A stretch of DNA of 64,000 bases from Liolophura sinensis (Eukaryota; Mollusca; Polyplacophora; Chitonida; Chitonidae). Positions 1 to 13,105 of this stretch are shown piece by piece. The notes beneath the pieces are model-generated. The model made no database searches and was not told where the DNA came from. It worked only from the letters and a program-made list of their open reading frames with translations. The position numbers were made by a program, and so were the translations under genes. Location: assembly GCF_032854445.1 (NCBI RefSeq), contig NC_088299.1:15619608-15683607 (forward strand), read 5' to 3'. Within the stretch, counting starts at the first letter, position 1; each line of letters starts with the position of its first letter.

Positions 1-3000
1 TGTTGCCTAACATTTTTGACAAATGGTGACTGGGAAGCTATCTGTAAAGAAGCAGTTCCAAGCTGTGCGCCAGTATGTTCCTTTTCCTCCAATATGTCAT
101 TCTTCTGAATCAATTAGCTTATCAATTTTACCTGATTAAGTTACCACAGCCGGTTTCAAAGAAATCAGGAATGTGACCAGAAACTAATTATCTCATTTCG
201 TGAATGTCTTTCACTTTAACTCACATTGACCTAAGTTTTTGCTTTAACTTGATTTCTGATTCGAGACATGCATGTATATACGGACATTTTTTTACCAATC
301 TATGTTAATCTATGTTATTCTGCTATTGTATACCTTACTGAGTCTGGCACTGTAGGGCAGAAATACCGAAATATTTAATTACCAAGTTGCTGAGCAATAG
401 ATACGAGGACTCGCGTCTCCAGAGCCGAAGATTACCTGCACCCAAATCAGGAGACTAATGGGTAACGAATCAGCAACATTTGTACAGAGTGGTCTGTTGA
501 GGGATACGGCACTAAATGCACTCATTTGTTTGACAAACGCATGTTCCCGGGCGAGAGGACCAAACTACATGGAACAAAAACATGCCATTTATCATCTCAT
601 GCCAGGGTCATACAGTTATCATGACAACAGAGTAAACAATCAACAACAAGGTTCCAGGAATATGGTGTTGTTTCAACCTATCAGCCGTGGTTTAACTTAG
701 ACCACGGTCATGTTTGACGGCCAACCAAATAGACATGCATGCGGACTGGTACCTTTTCTTAACATATACCTTAACACTCGTGCATTTCAGTCATATTTTT
801 CTCGGTGAACACAAAACATCACTTTGCATTGGAGTCGGTATATTAAAAATGTATTATTTTCTATATATATCTATATCGTGTCAGAAAACTGAGATGTTCC
901 TCATGTAGTGGTGTACTTATTATTGATTGCATTATTAACAGGGCGGATTATCTTTTTAAAACTTATACATTCTCAGTTATTTCCATTATACTCACAGCAT
1001 GGGGTCGTAGATAAACAAGAGCCATTGTTGTGGCCCGAAATTCCAACATGCATTGTACCGTGGTTTGGCAGAGATGCAATGGATTAAAAACTTCCCGCAG
1101 GCATACCTTAAGATTAACTGGTGTTAGTTCAGCTGTATTGTTTACCTCTTAGCAGTATGATCTAAAAAATGGTTGTTAATTTTTCAATCTATTTCAATTC
1201 TATATTCCACCAAGTGCATGCGACTGCTGCTATATACAGCCTAAGTATAAGCGTCAAGTCCAACATTCATATACCATTCGTAGTCCGTAAAAGGCGTTCC
1301 AAGTCGATAATCGCAAGATCCATTTCCAAAATCACGTTTAACACTAGCTCCCAAAGACTAAGGTATGTAAGAAATTATACAAATAAGAAATAAAGCCGGT
1401 AACACACAAGAGAGAAGCGGTCAGTCCATGGGTTAGCCATGTAAAGGGTGCGGTGATGTTCCCCGGACACTCCCGTTTAAAAACAAATGAATGTATAAAT
1501 AAAATAAATAAATGAATGTATAAATAAATAAAATAAATAAATAAGCAGGAGAAATATTTTTTTATTTTCAAACAATGCATAACCCAGACAAAATTTTTAC
1601 GTCAGTTAAAATTCTTTTCATACACGTTTCAGGTTAGTTGCCTTTCTTTAAAGCTAATTATGTTTTTCGTGTTAAATTAACTTTTACATGCCAATTTACT
1701 ACGAAGCAATCCGAAAGTAATTTGTCACAGTTAAGTCGTCGACAGTCATTTAACATATATAGGCATGACTGTGGAGACATTTTGCTACATTTTGGTCAAA
1801 TAGATGCGGGCATGGGGAGGCTTCACTAAACTAGGGAGAAATAATGCGACAAAGGAAAAAAAACGTCGTACACCATGATTGTATGTTACTAGCTTTAGGA
1901 GAATACTTCCCCATCATCAGGTAAAGTGGCATCTGCAATTGGGTAGACTACAATGAGGGTATATATACATATCAGGTGAGTGCACCTCATAAACACAAGC
2001 TGAAGAAACATAGAAACTGACGAAATCTAGTGATATAGGATCGCTTTATTTCTTACTAGTTTGATCAACTATGTATGGAGTTTATAAGCGGTTTTTTGTT
2101 TTACAGAGAGCTGAAAATGTTGACGATAAACTGATACTATACCTGACTTAACTGGCCGACATCTCTCCATACAAGTGTTGGTACGGAAAACAGAATGGTT
2201 CATTTGAGGATATAATAATGTGCTTATTATGGTTTGAGGAATTTGTTTCCCCACTGGTTGTCCGCTACGAACAAGTTACAAACAGAGTGGAAGAGACTTA
2301 CGCGACAGCCAGCGGGCGTGCATACAACAAATGCCACTGTCACAAAACGGCGTACGACATTTATTTATCGTACATATGTCGTGCAATATTTTGTACATAC
2401 TACTAACGTACCATTGTCCTATAGGTTCTATATCGTAGGACATCTTTGTGAAAGTGGCCCCCGTTATTTATGGTAAGTGTCCCAAAGTCTGTAAAATCTG
2501 TAAACAACAGTGATGTATGGACTGAGTAGAAGCGATGGTGAACATGGGCGGCGGTTATGCGGAGTGTATAGACGCCTCCCCAGCTACACAGCGGTGTTCT
2601 CGGCTCAGACATCCGAGAAATCTCTCGGCAATGGGGTATATGTTAGCCATCTGATTTATAACAGACGGCCAATTACAAAGTGTACCGGGACGCCTGTAGA
2701 TGAGACCAGCGCCAGTAAAACGCCAAAGAAAAACTACTGCTGTCTAATAAGACTAGCATTTGATGGATATCCAACAACTGCTCACTCGCCTGTACATCTC
2801 TAGGAATTGAGAGGTAAAAAAATAAGAAATTTGCGCGTGATGTCCACAGGCTTGTGTGAAAGTGCTCCCTCTTTTAGCCTGAAAAAAGTTAAAACATCAT
2901 ATATCTTGTCAAATCAAAATTACATCATGCAACTGCTTCAACAGAATATGATAATCTATGAAATTGGGTAGGCATGAAGATATACGCGTAGTGCGTTAAT

Positions 3001-5399
3001 GATTTATTAATGCAGCACAAAACAACAAAAATATATTGTGACACACAATAATGCATATAATTATTGAAGGAATTTTAATAGATGTTTTGAACGTTTTTTC
3101 TGTATGTGATTACGATATAAACTTTATTTACAAAGGTTCACTTTTATTGGTTAATATAAATCTGCATGGTTGACAGAATTTTAGATCACGGTAATTTTCA
3201 GCTCTCATGTACTGACTGCTTAAGTTACTTCGTTGTGAAGGAAAATGACGGCGCCATATTTCAGACGACTTTATTTAACTAATTGAAGCCGCGAATCGGA
3301 GGAGTTTGTTAATGTTTAAACGATCACGTTATGTGCTTGGCTTAGTTTGATTTCCAATATATGTCTGCCTACATCATCGGCGTAGTGAGAGCAGTCGGCC
3401 AGTCGGCCATATCGTGAGAACTCTCGTCCAAACACGACGATCTCGGCCGAATCACGTCTTCGCCAGGACTAGCATCACTCTTTATTTGCCACCGACGATA
3501 TTTCCAAATGCTTTCCACGCAAAGTATCTCTCTATATTACAGACCTGCAACGTGCGCTATGTCAACGGAAAAAGGAAAAAGGAGATATTGCATATTATTT
3601 CAAACTGAGCAAATATAGATGTTTTAATATGATATATACACGTATTTGGCCACTGACATATGCTTGATCATTCCGAAGCTGTACGAGCGGTACATAAAGC
3701 CAAGATGAGTTACATGTAGGCCCATATTATAGCAAGACGAACTATAGTCAGACCTGTTTATGTAATGAAAGGTAAAATGAAAAGTTTAAAATTTTGCTCC
3801 ATTTGAAGACAAACGTACACTTTATATCAAATTACGCATGCTAAGGACCAGTATGGTTAGCTAACATAATTCAATCCAAAATGCTGTCTGTAATAGTTAA
3901 TTTGGGTAATTTTAAGTAAATATACAGTGTACATACTATTACTTGAAACCACACCGTAAGGTAATATCTACATTTTGCCATCATGCATAAATTAAAATAA
4001 TTTAAAGTAAGAAAAAATCCAGTGCTGAAGAAGCCTGAAAACAAAACCAGTCTGAATACTTTGATTTTATTTCCTGAAAAGGCAGTAAACATACATGGCA
4101 GTGTCGAAGCCGTCTTTGAGTCAATGTATAAACACGTGACGGTAACCTCTCCAAACATACGTGACAAATGGCATTTAGGGCACAAAATGCTGACAAACTA
4201 ACAGCCTCTGGGATCATCAGCATATTAAAATGATTTTCAGAACTTCAAATACAGCTTTTTTTGTTATTAAATATTATTTGTCAACAGCCTGGTTTACCGC
4301 TGTGCTTAATATCCGGGCGTAACGTTGAGAGTCCCCTCACGTTCTTACGTTCAACAAGATTCATGTGTGCCAGCCGGATAACTTTTGGACATAAGGCAAG
4401 GAACGGGATATACTCACAATTTTTGTGTTTGTTTGTAAGCTTGTTCGCTGACATTTTTTCAATAGTTTGGTAATTGTCACGAAGGAGTCAGACACTACCT
4501 CATTTCGTCCACATTCGGGGTTGATGGGTTAAGGTTGCATGGTATCCTTCATCCATCAGCTTGAGCGTTTTCCTTCATGTCGCTTGTCATCAACATTATG
4601 TCAGTCTGTAGGACGAAGAAATTTCCACATGAAATGCAGCTGTTAAAATAATCTGTTAAGGGTGAGTGAGAGAAAACACTTCAGTCGTTTGGGTTACAAC
4701 AGGCTCCACTTGACTATCACAGAACTGTACTTAATCTATTGGTATACACTCAAACAATTTTACACCATGCTTGTTTTATGTATTTGATTTTTGTTCCATC
4801 TTCATACCTTGAATACTGTGGTAGGTAAACGTAAATGGTCGAGGCCAACTCCCCCATCCTTTACTTCGGCGATCGGTTTCTCCTTTTTCTATTTGTTTTT
4901 CATCGAATTTTTCTGACTGGTGTTGATGTCTCGAAACACCTTGTGATACAATCGTCCGTCACTCCTATAGAGGGCATGTTTGGTATAGTCGAGAAGCAGT
5001 AAGGACAAAAACTCAGAGAATATGTGTGCGAACAGAAAGTAAACTAATTTAGAAATAGTGTTGAGAGACACGTCCGGCTGCTATCTAATTTGTGATTTTA
5101 CCAGCAGCCGACACGGCGGGCGGGAAGATGGTGTGTGTTTGTTCCGTCGGAGGCTGCGTTTATATGAAACTTTTAGGCCTATTATAAAAAGAGAAAGGCC
5201 GAGAATAACATGAGAACATGTTTGGTTATAGGTATTAGATAAAGTCTACCACTCTATACACAGTGCTTGAACGCAGCGGAAGTACAAGTTGATTGATTAG
5301 GTCAGGTTGGAGATGTGTTTATAACGATGTAACAGAAGAAAACGTGTCGTAAGACAGATGTCACGCGCGCAGTCTCTGTATATTTGACTCAGAGGGGAG
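1..5399. other. Gene-free AT-rich stretch
   Basis: No recognisable exon, SINE or array was seen apart from the microsatellite at 1486-1544. A 97-codon plus-strand frame (2510-2803) lies in a slightly CpG-richer patch but has no recognised domain or splice context. CpG-containing patches near 3240-3480 and 5090-5165 are unexplained. Confidence 0.4.
1486..1544. repeat. AAAT/AATG microsatellite
   Basis: AATGAATGTATAAATAAAAT and AAATAAATAAAT tracts repeat, with the block ATGAATGTATAAATAAA duplicated. Confidence 0.85.
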
Positions 5400-5505
5400 T
5401 GGGTCTTGGTCGAGTGTATCTTTTACTCGCTAAGACGCACAAGGTAAGGGTTCAATCCGGCTCTCGTAAAAAGGGTCTTCACGTCGGCGTTAAACAATAA
5501 GAGTA
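5400..5505 (+). mobile_element. Probable SINE fragment with B-box
   Basis: AGGGTTCAATCCGGCTCTCG contains a good B-box (GGTTCAATCC). Downstream GTCGGCGTTAAACAATAAG resembles the CGACGTTAAAC ends of other repeats here. The A-box part is unclear and no target-site duplication was seen. Confidence 0.4.
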
Positions 5506-8500
5506 TCCTCGTCAAGGCACTCAGATTTACATCCCATTACTGATACCCTTCATGTATTCTATGCTTTGTTACCTTAGCATGTCTCGCGATAAATGATAAT
5601 TTACTGAGGGACCTGTGAAATCTTTTCGTATCAAGACATGCGGAATATAAGGTGAATTGGGAGTGTCAATCATTAATTCTGTCAATAATACGTACGTTTC
5701 GCTGAAACACTAGTCACCAGGAAGTCTGCAGGCGTCCTTGCCTTTCTGCACGAGACCATACATTTAATTTGGTCCCGGTATTTCTGTCATGTCCACAGTC
5801 TTTTCAAGTGTTCATTCGATACATGTTAGAAAATCTACTCAGTCGCGACTTCCGAAAGATACTGTAACAAAGTGCCAACAGACAGTGTATGGAAGAGCAG
5901 CAGGGGCAAATGTCTATTCCCTTCCTGAAGCTGTCACATTATAACAAGTCGAGTATATTAGGCGTATACGAATCCGTGTACATCAAGATACCAGTGTGAT
6001 TTCCTTTACGTAACGTCGACAGCTGCTATGTGACAATATTGATAGGTGGATATATTAAAAGATCATTCTGTATGGTCAACCAGTACATTGGTTTCTATAA
6101 CGATAAGAAGGAATTGTGAGAAGTGGCTGCCATGGGGAAGTTATACACTACATACTGTACAATAATGGGTATCCATTGGCATGAGGAAAATAAATCTCAG
6201 CTCCTATGGTGATTCCATACACGAGACAATTAATGTACACGATCGAGCGTTTATAAGAGGTAATTCAATGAGGCACACTGACTTCATGTAATACGTCACC
6301 GTTTATCCGCAACTAAAGAAGTTCAAACCTCAGAACCACGCTAAACTGTTTGAAATCACCGTAGATCACGCAATGATCCGAATATTTCATCAACAAGTGC
6401 GTTAACTGACACGATTCTCTACAAATAAATAATGCTATAACAAAGAAACAGTAGAATTTGTGAGATAGTAACTGTGAAAAAAGAGGTCTTGAGTTACGTG
6501 AATTGTGATTTACAAACAATGACTTTCCAGGCATGTTAGTTATTGTTTGTTGGGTGATTATTTTCTTCAATACATCCACTTAGCGACTGGCGAGCCCAGG
6601 CCTTCATTCCATTTAAAGGAATAAGAGCTTAACACTGGTTTCGGTAGAAAAGGAACGAAAATACAATTCGAAATCTCGTGAACCAATTTTTTGATGTGAG
6701 CAATGTTACCGGGTTACATATTCAAGTATTTATTTCATTCTGTTGGGCACCAAAGATGTAGTGACGGGAGATAATTCTGTGCTTAATGACCAAGCAGAGA
6801 ACTTATTGCCCAATCTTTAAACTGACCACTTTCATCTGTGATATATTACACGTCAGCTTTGCGTTGATGCAAATGGACAGCATACACAATTAAGCACATG
6901 GACAACTGTCAAATGTAACAGTCATGAAAAAGCTGTTCTAAAATGATGATTTCCAACAAACGAGTTTAAACTAAACACACCTGTAATCTCCCACTACACG
7001 CAGACGGCTATCGTCACTTAGTAATCCTACCTCCAAATCGAAAGAGCCAGTGTTTCGATTACAAATATAATAGTGTTATATAATTCAGTAACTTTAGTCA
7101 GGTATGAGTGACACACGCCAATGCCCGGATGGTGTAATGGCTTAACGCACGATTTGGCACTGATGCGTAGTGATACTTGAAACTGCAGGAAAGGCCTATC
7201 AGAATATTACAGCTTTTATAATATCATTTGTTCTTTTGTCTTCGGTAACTGTGAATAAACTATATTTTAAACGCGTTGTTTATTTCATTCTTATTTTATG
7301 TGATGTCTGATGTCATATATATAAATATTTCATTTATGTGACGTTACTCGGCCGTAAGAATGGCGGAATCTTTGGAATCGCGCGAGATATTGTAAACTTC
7401 TTAAACCGTCGACACGTAAAAAATAAAATGAAGTATATACCAGAAGAAAGACCATTAAAAACTGTACAGGAAAATAGTTTTATTTGTTTTTGTTTTTGTC
7501 TTAATTTTTCTAAGCAGTAAAGTGTTGAAAGGTTTTAAGACACCAAATTCTACATTGGCCTATAGAGATCCAGAGAGTATCAATGATGTTGCCTCAGTAT
7601 TGTATGCTTGAAATAGTTCGGCAAATACATTCATAAATCTATACGTATATGCATTTAGAATGATGAAATCTAGTAATCTACGTGCGTTGAGTGGCAAAAA
7701 CCTGATGTGACGTCACTGGTCCAATATAGCCAAGAAAAGGCCCCCGTGGCATCCAAAATTTCAAATGCATTACTGGATTTAAAAAAAAAAATCGAAAAAA
7801 GTAAATCTATTTTTGTGGACAGTGTTAATTTACATGAGCTAATAACAGTATTAAGTCGTATCACACTTCGGTTCAAAAGTGTATGAGCTAATAACAGTAT
7901 TAAGCAAAACCTGGCAATCAATGCCGTAGTACAGAGACCAAATGGAACAGCTGCAGAAGATTTAGTTTAAGTCTAATATACTTTTAGAGAATTGCTTTGG
8001 GGCTAAGCATGAAACTGACGACTTGGTTTAAAGTTAAATCTGGTATTATGTCTTAAGACACTTTTGAACTACCCGGCCCTAAAGAGAATCGTCACAATGA
8101 ACTTAAGTTCCAGGTTAATGTGGAGGTTTTCGTGCAGACGCTCTAGCTAACATGATGGAGTACAGGCTAATTTAAAAGATTCCAGAAGGATTCTCAAGCT
8201 AACATGAAGGGCTTACGCCATCGCATCCATTAAGTCCTGCTATTAAAAACAAAGTCAGCCTCTGTGGTAAGCCATTTCGTACGTTCATACGTTCATAGTC
8301 CGTAAACTTCAGTGTCTGGTTGTCGTGATTTTTTAAACAATGGACTACCATGAGTATGTGTATATAAATGCCAAGATGTTATCCTGTATAATTTGAAATG
8401 GACAGACAGGCAATCGAGGGAGAACCAGGCCGCTTACTGATATAGCCATCTACATTTATATCAGCCAGTAGCAGAACGTCCATGTCTTCTCATTGTCATT

Positions 8501-9467
8501 CCCGACACGAGAAGCATCATTTGCTGAAACCTAGTACATAATTGGAGTAAATTGGCTTGCTCATGACCTAAAGTTGTACGGAGTTGCTTCAGCTGAAGTA
8601 GCGGTCTGACAGCGGTCGATTCAGCACTGACAAACCCACTTCAAATTACATGGCGCGCTTAAAGAACAACTATAAAATTCGTCACTTGCACGCAAAGCCT
8701 CACTTGACAATGAAAAAAGCGGCCACGGACTGGAGGTCTAGATGATTACATCTGGCGTGCGCAGTCACTCGGAAGCAATAGAGCTGTTTACAAACACAAA
8801 GCCCAGACGTCAAGAGGTACTCAGTAACATATATCATGGCCATAAATAAGAAGGTAATGATTGGGTAACTTATGGGTACGTACAAAAGGCGGACTTATCT
8901 TACCATTGAATCTTCAGAGGGGACAAAAGATTGGCCAGACAAGCATTTTGTGATCACAAAGTTTTCATTAGAAATGAGAACAAGAAATAAGACAGGAGGG
9001 CGTCGAAAAAGGTGAGCAATATAGTCATCAGAGTATCGAATTATTTCAATCATCCCAGAGAGAAACACGATTCTACTAGTAATACTGAGACATGAATGGG
9101 ATTTGACGGCACACCAAAATAACCAGGTAACACCAGATGAATGACTGTGAAACACACCTCTGTGAATTTGCACGATAACAGAGATCTAACCTCCTCTCTC
9201 AGAATGAGTACAGGTATGTGGAAAAGTCAGCAATATTTATATGTCAACAGACACAAAGTCACGAGAGACAAATAGGAATGACACAGATTGATACACAGAT
9301 CAATTTCGTCCCATGCATATGCTTCTGGCATTATTGCAACATCTACTCATGTCGTCTGATGCAATTTCGTCACTCATTTCTTCACCGATAGCTTTTGGCC
9401 TAAATTGAATCCTGAAAACATGCACACGACTAAATAATGTCAGGCGTTATGGGCTTTCTTTATATGT
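5506..9467. other. Gene-free AT-rich stretch
   Basis: No coding region is supported. A CpG-rich 50-bp spot around 7337-7390 contains AAGAATGGCGGAATC, a good start context, but its frame stops after 11 codons. The duplicated phrase GAGCTAATAACAGTATTAAG occurs at about 7836 and 7885. Nothing else was seen. Confidence 0.4.
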
Positions 9468-10078
9468 AGGTTACTAGGCATGGCATGCATTATCCAGGTT
9501 ATTCGCATGGCATACATTATCCAGGTTATTCGGCATGGCATACATTATCCAGGTTACTCGGGATGGCATACATTATCCAGGTTACTCGGGATGGCATACA
9601 TTATCCAGGTTATTCAGCATGGCATACATTATCCAGGTTACTCGGGATGGCGTACATTATCCAGGTTACTCGGGATGGCATACATTATCCAGGTTACTCA
9701 GCATGGCATACATTATCCAGGTTACTCGGGATGGCGTACATTATCCAGGTTACTCGGGATGGCATACATTATCCAGGTTACTCGGGATGGCGTACATTAT
9801 CCAGGTTACTCGGGATGGCATACATTATCCAGGTTACTCGGGATGGCATACATTATCCAGGTTACTCGGGATGGCATACATTATCCAGGTTACTCGGGAT
9901 GGCATACATTATCCAGGTTACTCGGGATGGCATACATTATCCAGGTTACTCGGGATGGCATACATTATCCAGGTTACTCAGCATGGCATACATTATCCAG
10001 GTTACTCGGGATGGCATACATTATCCAGGTTATTCGACATGGCGTACATTATCCAGGTTACTCAGCATGGCATACATT
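9468..10078. repeat. Minisatellite, 28-bp unit, about 22 copies
   Basis: The unit is CATACATTATCCAGGTTACT followed by CGGGATGG. Variants are mainly GCATAC/GCGTAC and TCGGGA/TCAGCA/TTCGGCA. Because 28 is not a multiple of 3 and the unit has no stop in any plus-strand frame, all three plus frames stay open across the array. Each reads the same 28-residue peptide in a different rotation. This is an arithmetic effect and not evidence of coding. Confidence 0.95.
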
Positions 10079-10186
10079 TGACAAAATGACAGTGTCGATA
10101 TTATTAACCGCTGCTTTATTTATGTTCCCATGAACGGAATCCAGACCACATGCATTATTCGGGTTATATCAGTTACAGAATAATAT

Positions 10187-10352
10187 TTATTTATCTGATT
10201 GTTGCTTCACGACATACTCAGGAATTTTTTACTTAAACGATGGTGGTCAGTTTCACTGGTAGGGAAAACCAAATTGGACGAGGTAACCCACCAATCTTTC
10301 CGAGATGTGACATACATATATGCACGCCATTTTGGTGGAGGGCAAGTGCCGT
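10187..10352 (-). mobile_element. Dispersed repeat family C (SINE-like), diverged copy
   Basis: The opening TTTATTTATCTGATTGTTGC, CACGACATACTCAGGAATTT and ACGATGGTGGTCAGTTTCAC is a diverged form of the reversed SINE A 3' module. It continues into a different body (GTAACCCACCAATCTTTCCG, GATGTGACATACATATATGC) shared with the copies at 13915 and 16045. It directly precedes the 35-bp array. Confidence 0.6.
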
Positions 10353-10382
10353 CAACCAACGTTAAACTGCATAATCTCCTAA

Positions 10383-11342
10383 GCAAGAGAGGACGGTGTC
10401 ATTCTTTTGGGGATTCAGGTAAGAGAAAACGGTGTCATTCTTTAGGGATACAGGTAAGAGAGGACGGCGTGATTCTTTGGGATTCAGGTAAGAGAGGGCG
10501 GTGTCGTTCTTTGGGGATTCAGGTAAGAGAGGGCGGTGTCGTTCTTTGGGGATTCAGGTAAGAGAGGGCGGCGTGATTCTTTGGTGATTCAGGTAAGAGA
10601 GGACGGCGTGATTCTTTGGGGATTCAGGTAAGAGAGGACGGTGTCGTTCTTTGGGGATTCAGGTAAGAGAGGACGGTGTCATTCTTTTGGGGATTCAGGT
10701 AAGAGAAAACGGTGTCATTCTTTGGGGATACAGGTAAGAGAGGACGGCGTGATTCTTTGGGATTCAGGTAAGAGAGGGCGGTGTCGTTCTTTGGGGATTC
10801 AGGTAAGAGAGGGCGGTGTCGTTCTTTGGGGATTCAGGTAAGAGAGGGCGGCGTGATTCTTTGGTGATTCAGGTAAGAGAGGACGGCGTGATTCTTTGGG
10901 GATTCAGGTAAGAGAGGACGGTGTCGTTCTTTGGGGATTCAGGTAAGAGAGGGCGGTGTCGTTCTTTGGGGATTCAGGTAAGAGAGGGCGGTGTCGTTCT
11001 TTGGGGATTCAGGTAAGAGAAAACGGTGTCATTCTTTGGGGATTCAGGTAAGAGAGGACGGCGTGATTCTTTGGGGATTCAGGTAAGAGAGGGCGGTGTC
11101 GTTCTTTCGGGATTCAGGTAAGAGAGGACGGCGTGATTCTTTGGGGAATAAGGTAAGAGAGTACGGTACCATTCTTTGGGGAATAACGTAAGAGAGGACA
11201 GTGCCATTCTTTGGGGAGTAAGGTAAGAGAGGGCGGTGTCATTCTTTGAGGAATAAGGCGAGACAGGACGGTGTCATTCTTTGGGGATTACTTGGGGATT
11301 CAGGTAAGGTAGAGTGGTGTCATTCTTTCGGGATTCAGGTAT
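10383..11342. repeat. Minisatellite, 35-bp unit, about 27 copies, with a 280-bp higher-order duplication
   Basis: The unit is GGTAAGAGAGGGCGGTGTCG followed by TTCTTTGGGGATTCA. A block of eight units starting near 10401 recurs near 10681, an exact 280-bp offset, so a multi-unit segment was duplicated. Units near the right edge degenerate (GGGAATAAGG forms), and weak relics persist to about 11700. Each unit contains TTCAG/GTAAGA, a near-perfect 5' splice-site consensus on the plus strand. Confidence 0.95.
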
Positions 11343-11530
11343 CAGCTGACAATGTCTTTCTTGAAGTATCAAGTGGACAGTAACTATGTTGTCGTTGAGG
11401 GATTAATATCAAGCGCCAAGTGCATTCCTTTGTAAAATCAAATTTAAACTTATCTAGAAAAAGTTTTCCAAAATGTCATCAGGTATCGAAGGATAAAGGG
11501 GTCGTTAGGGCGAAAGTCAAATAAAACTGC

Positions 11531-11594
11531 AGCAAAATACCCTGACCTTTAACTGCTCAAATGAGATCAACAGAAACTTTAGCGAAATGCATAA
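11531..11594. repeat. Dispersed 60-bp direct repeat, copy 1
   Basis: AACTGCTCAAATGAGATCAA and TTTAGCGAAATGCATAAT match the stretch at 12343-12407 at almost every position. Nothing recognised lies inside it. Confidence 0.75.
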
Positions 11595-12342
11595 TATGTC
11601 AGAAAATATCAGCCGACTGTATTATGGAGAATGGAATAAAAACACACATAACATCGACATCTAGAGATAAAGGTATCAGCCGATAATATCATTCTTTAGA
11701 GAACTAAAAACAAACTAGGTCTTTGTCATCATTAGAGGATTCTGGTACGACAAGCTAGTGTCTTCCTGGAAAATTGAGCATAAACGAAAATGTGCCATGA
11801 TTTGGTGATTCGGCTATTTTTTGCTGTTTGTATTTTGTTGTTGTTTGTAAGGGCGTTGAATCTCACCATGAATCTCATTGTCGTGTAACTTGGTATACAG
11901 ATTTGTCGCAAGGTACACGCGTCGTATTGTAAATGGCTATTGTCCTCCACTTTGTACCGAATTCTTGCCCTTCCCTTTGTTCTTTTTTGTATTACCCCTC
12001 TTTCACCAAACAACTCTCGGCTTCACTTTAGTACAACCACTTGTATATACAATCAGTGCAATTTCTACTGAACAATGAAATTCCTTTCAATACAACAGTA
12101 TATCTACATCTATAACAGATTCGTACTGCAATCCTCGGACACTCTCGGGCTAACTTGTATGGTAAAACCAGTCTACTTAGTGCACCGTTCACCTAATAAC
12201 TTTGGAACTCACGTCAGTATAATTTAATATATGCAGCTCACTGTACCTACAAATTTCGGAAACACTCCTGTTTGATTGTCCAATATAAAATTGAGCGCCA
12301 TTTGTTAGCTGTACACATATAGCACACCTCTGGTCCACAACA

Positions 12343-12407
12343 TCAAAATGCCTTGACATTTAACTGCTCAAATGAGATCGACAGACACATTAGCGAAATG
12401 CAAAATC
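12343..12407. repeat. Dispersed 60-bp direct repeat, copy 2
   Basis: This is the partner of 11531-11594, about 810 bp downstream in the same orientation. Similarity fades outside the 60-bp core, so this may be a fragment of an unrecognised transposable element or a local duplication. Confidence 0.75.
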
Positions 12408-12456
12408 TGGATCTGTAATATGCAAATGAATGTGTCTGTGTCTCCAGATAGATAGG

Positions 12457-13105
12457 TCAAGTTATCAGGGAACTTACACCGCAAAATGGACTCTTTCTTC
12501 CTCCATGACGGAAAAGGTGTATGGGTAAGAAGTACATTTTTTTGGCCTGTGGATACCAAATGGAATAAAATCTTGTGATTACATAGTAATTTTTCAGTGA
12601 GGGCAGAGAAAAAAATAAGAACAGGATTTGATAAATTTGCGATTTTGGTGGAATAAGCTCCATTTTTTTGAGAGCCGTTTCGTAAAGTTCGACCAGATTT
12701 CTAGCTGGAAAGTCAATAGTGCGAGCATAATAATGCATGTTGTCTGTATTTGGTGATTTTTTATACTTTGTGTGCTTTTTGAGAATATAGCTAACGGTGA
12801 TTAGGCATGCAGTGTCTGGCAAATTCCAGGCAAAAAACGCGCGAATTGCAAAATCGAAATTACGGTGCGAGCAAATAGAGCGCGAGACATGATAAGTTGT
12901 TTTTTTAAGGGGTACATGGTGATCTGTGCAGTTAAGAGACGAGGGCCATATCATGGAAACCATAGGCAATATCAGCGGGAAAAGATTTGCAAATCTCCTC
13001 TCAACCTTTAGCCCGCGAACACATCAATTTATTTGCGAAGTAAAGCTGTAAATATGCCTCTATCGACGATGCCTTAATGGAGGATAGCATGTTGTGATAT
13101 TACGG
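12457..13105. other. Candidate regulatory patch with a long but unrecognised open frame
   Basis: A minus-strand frame (12969-12457, 170 codons) is unusually long for AT-rich DNA but shows no known domain. The DNA includes the palindromic POU octamer-like GATTTGCAAATC (12986-12997), GCGCGAATTGC and other complex, repeat-free sequence. Function is inferred from appearance only. Confidence 0.2.

Noticed and set aside
2510-2803. 97-codon plus-strand frame
   Set aside because: No recognised domain, no splice context, and length within reach of chance over the whole window.
7121-7160. tRNA-like phrase GGATGGTGTAATGGCTTAACG
   Set aside because: No B-box at a suitable distance and no flanking duplication; too short to call.
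7362-7397. Start-like AAGAATGGCGGAATCTTTGG in a CpG-rich spot
   Set aside because: The frame stops after 11 codons; a donor at ATATT/GTAAAC is possible but nothing downstream supports a gene.
10199-10841. Plus-strand frames with GKRGRCRSLGIQVREGGVVL repeats
   Set aside because: They are products of the 35-bp array; frames shift with unit-length variants.
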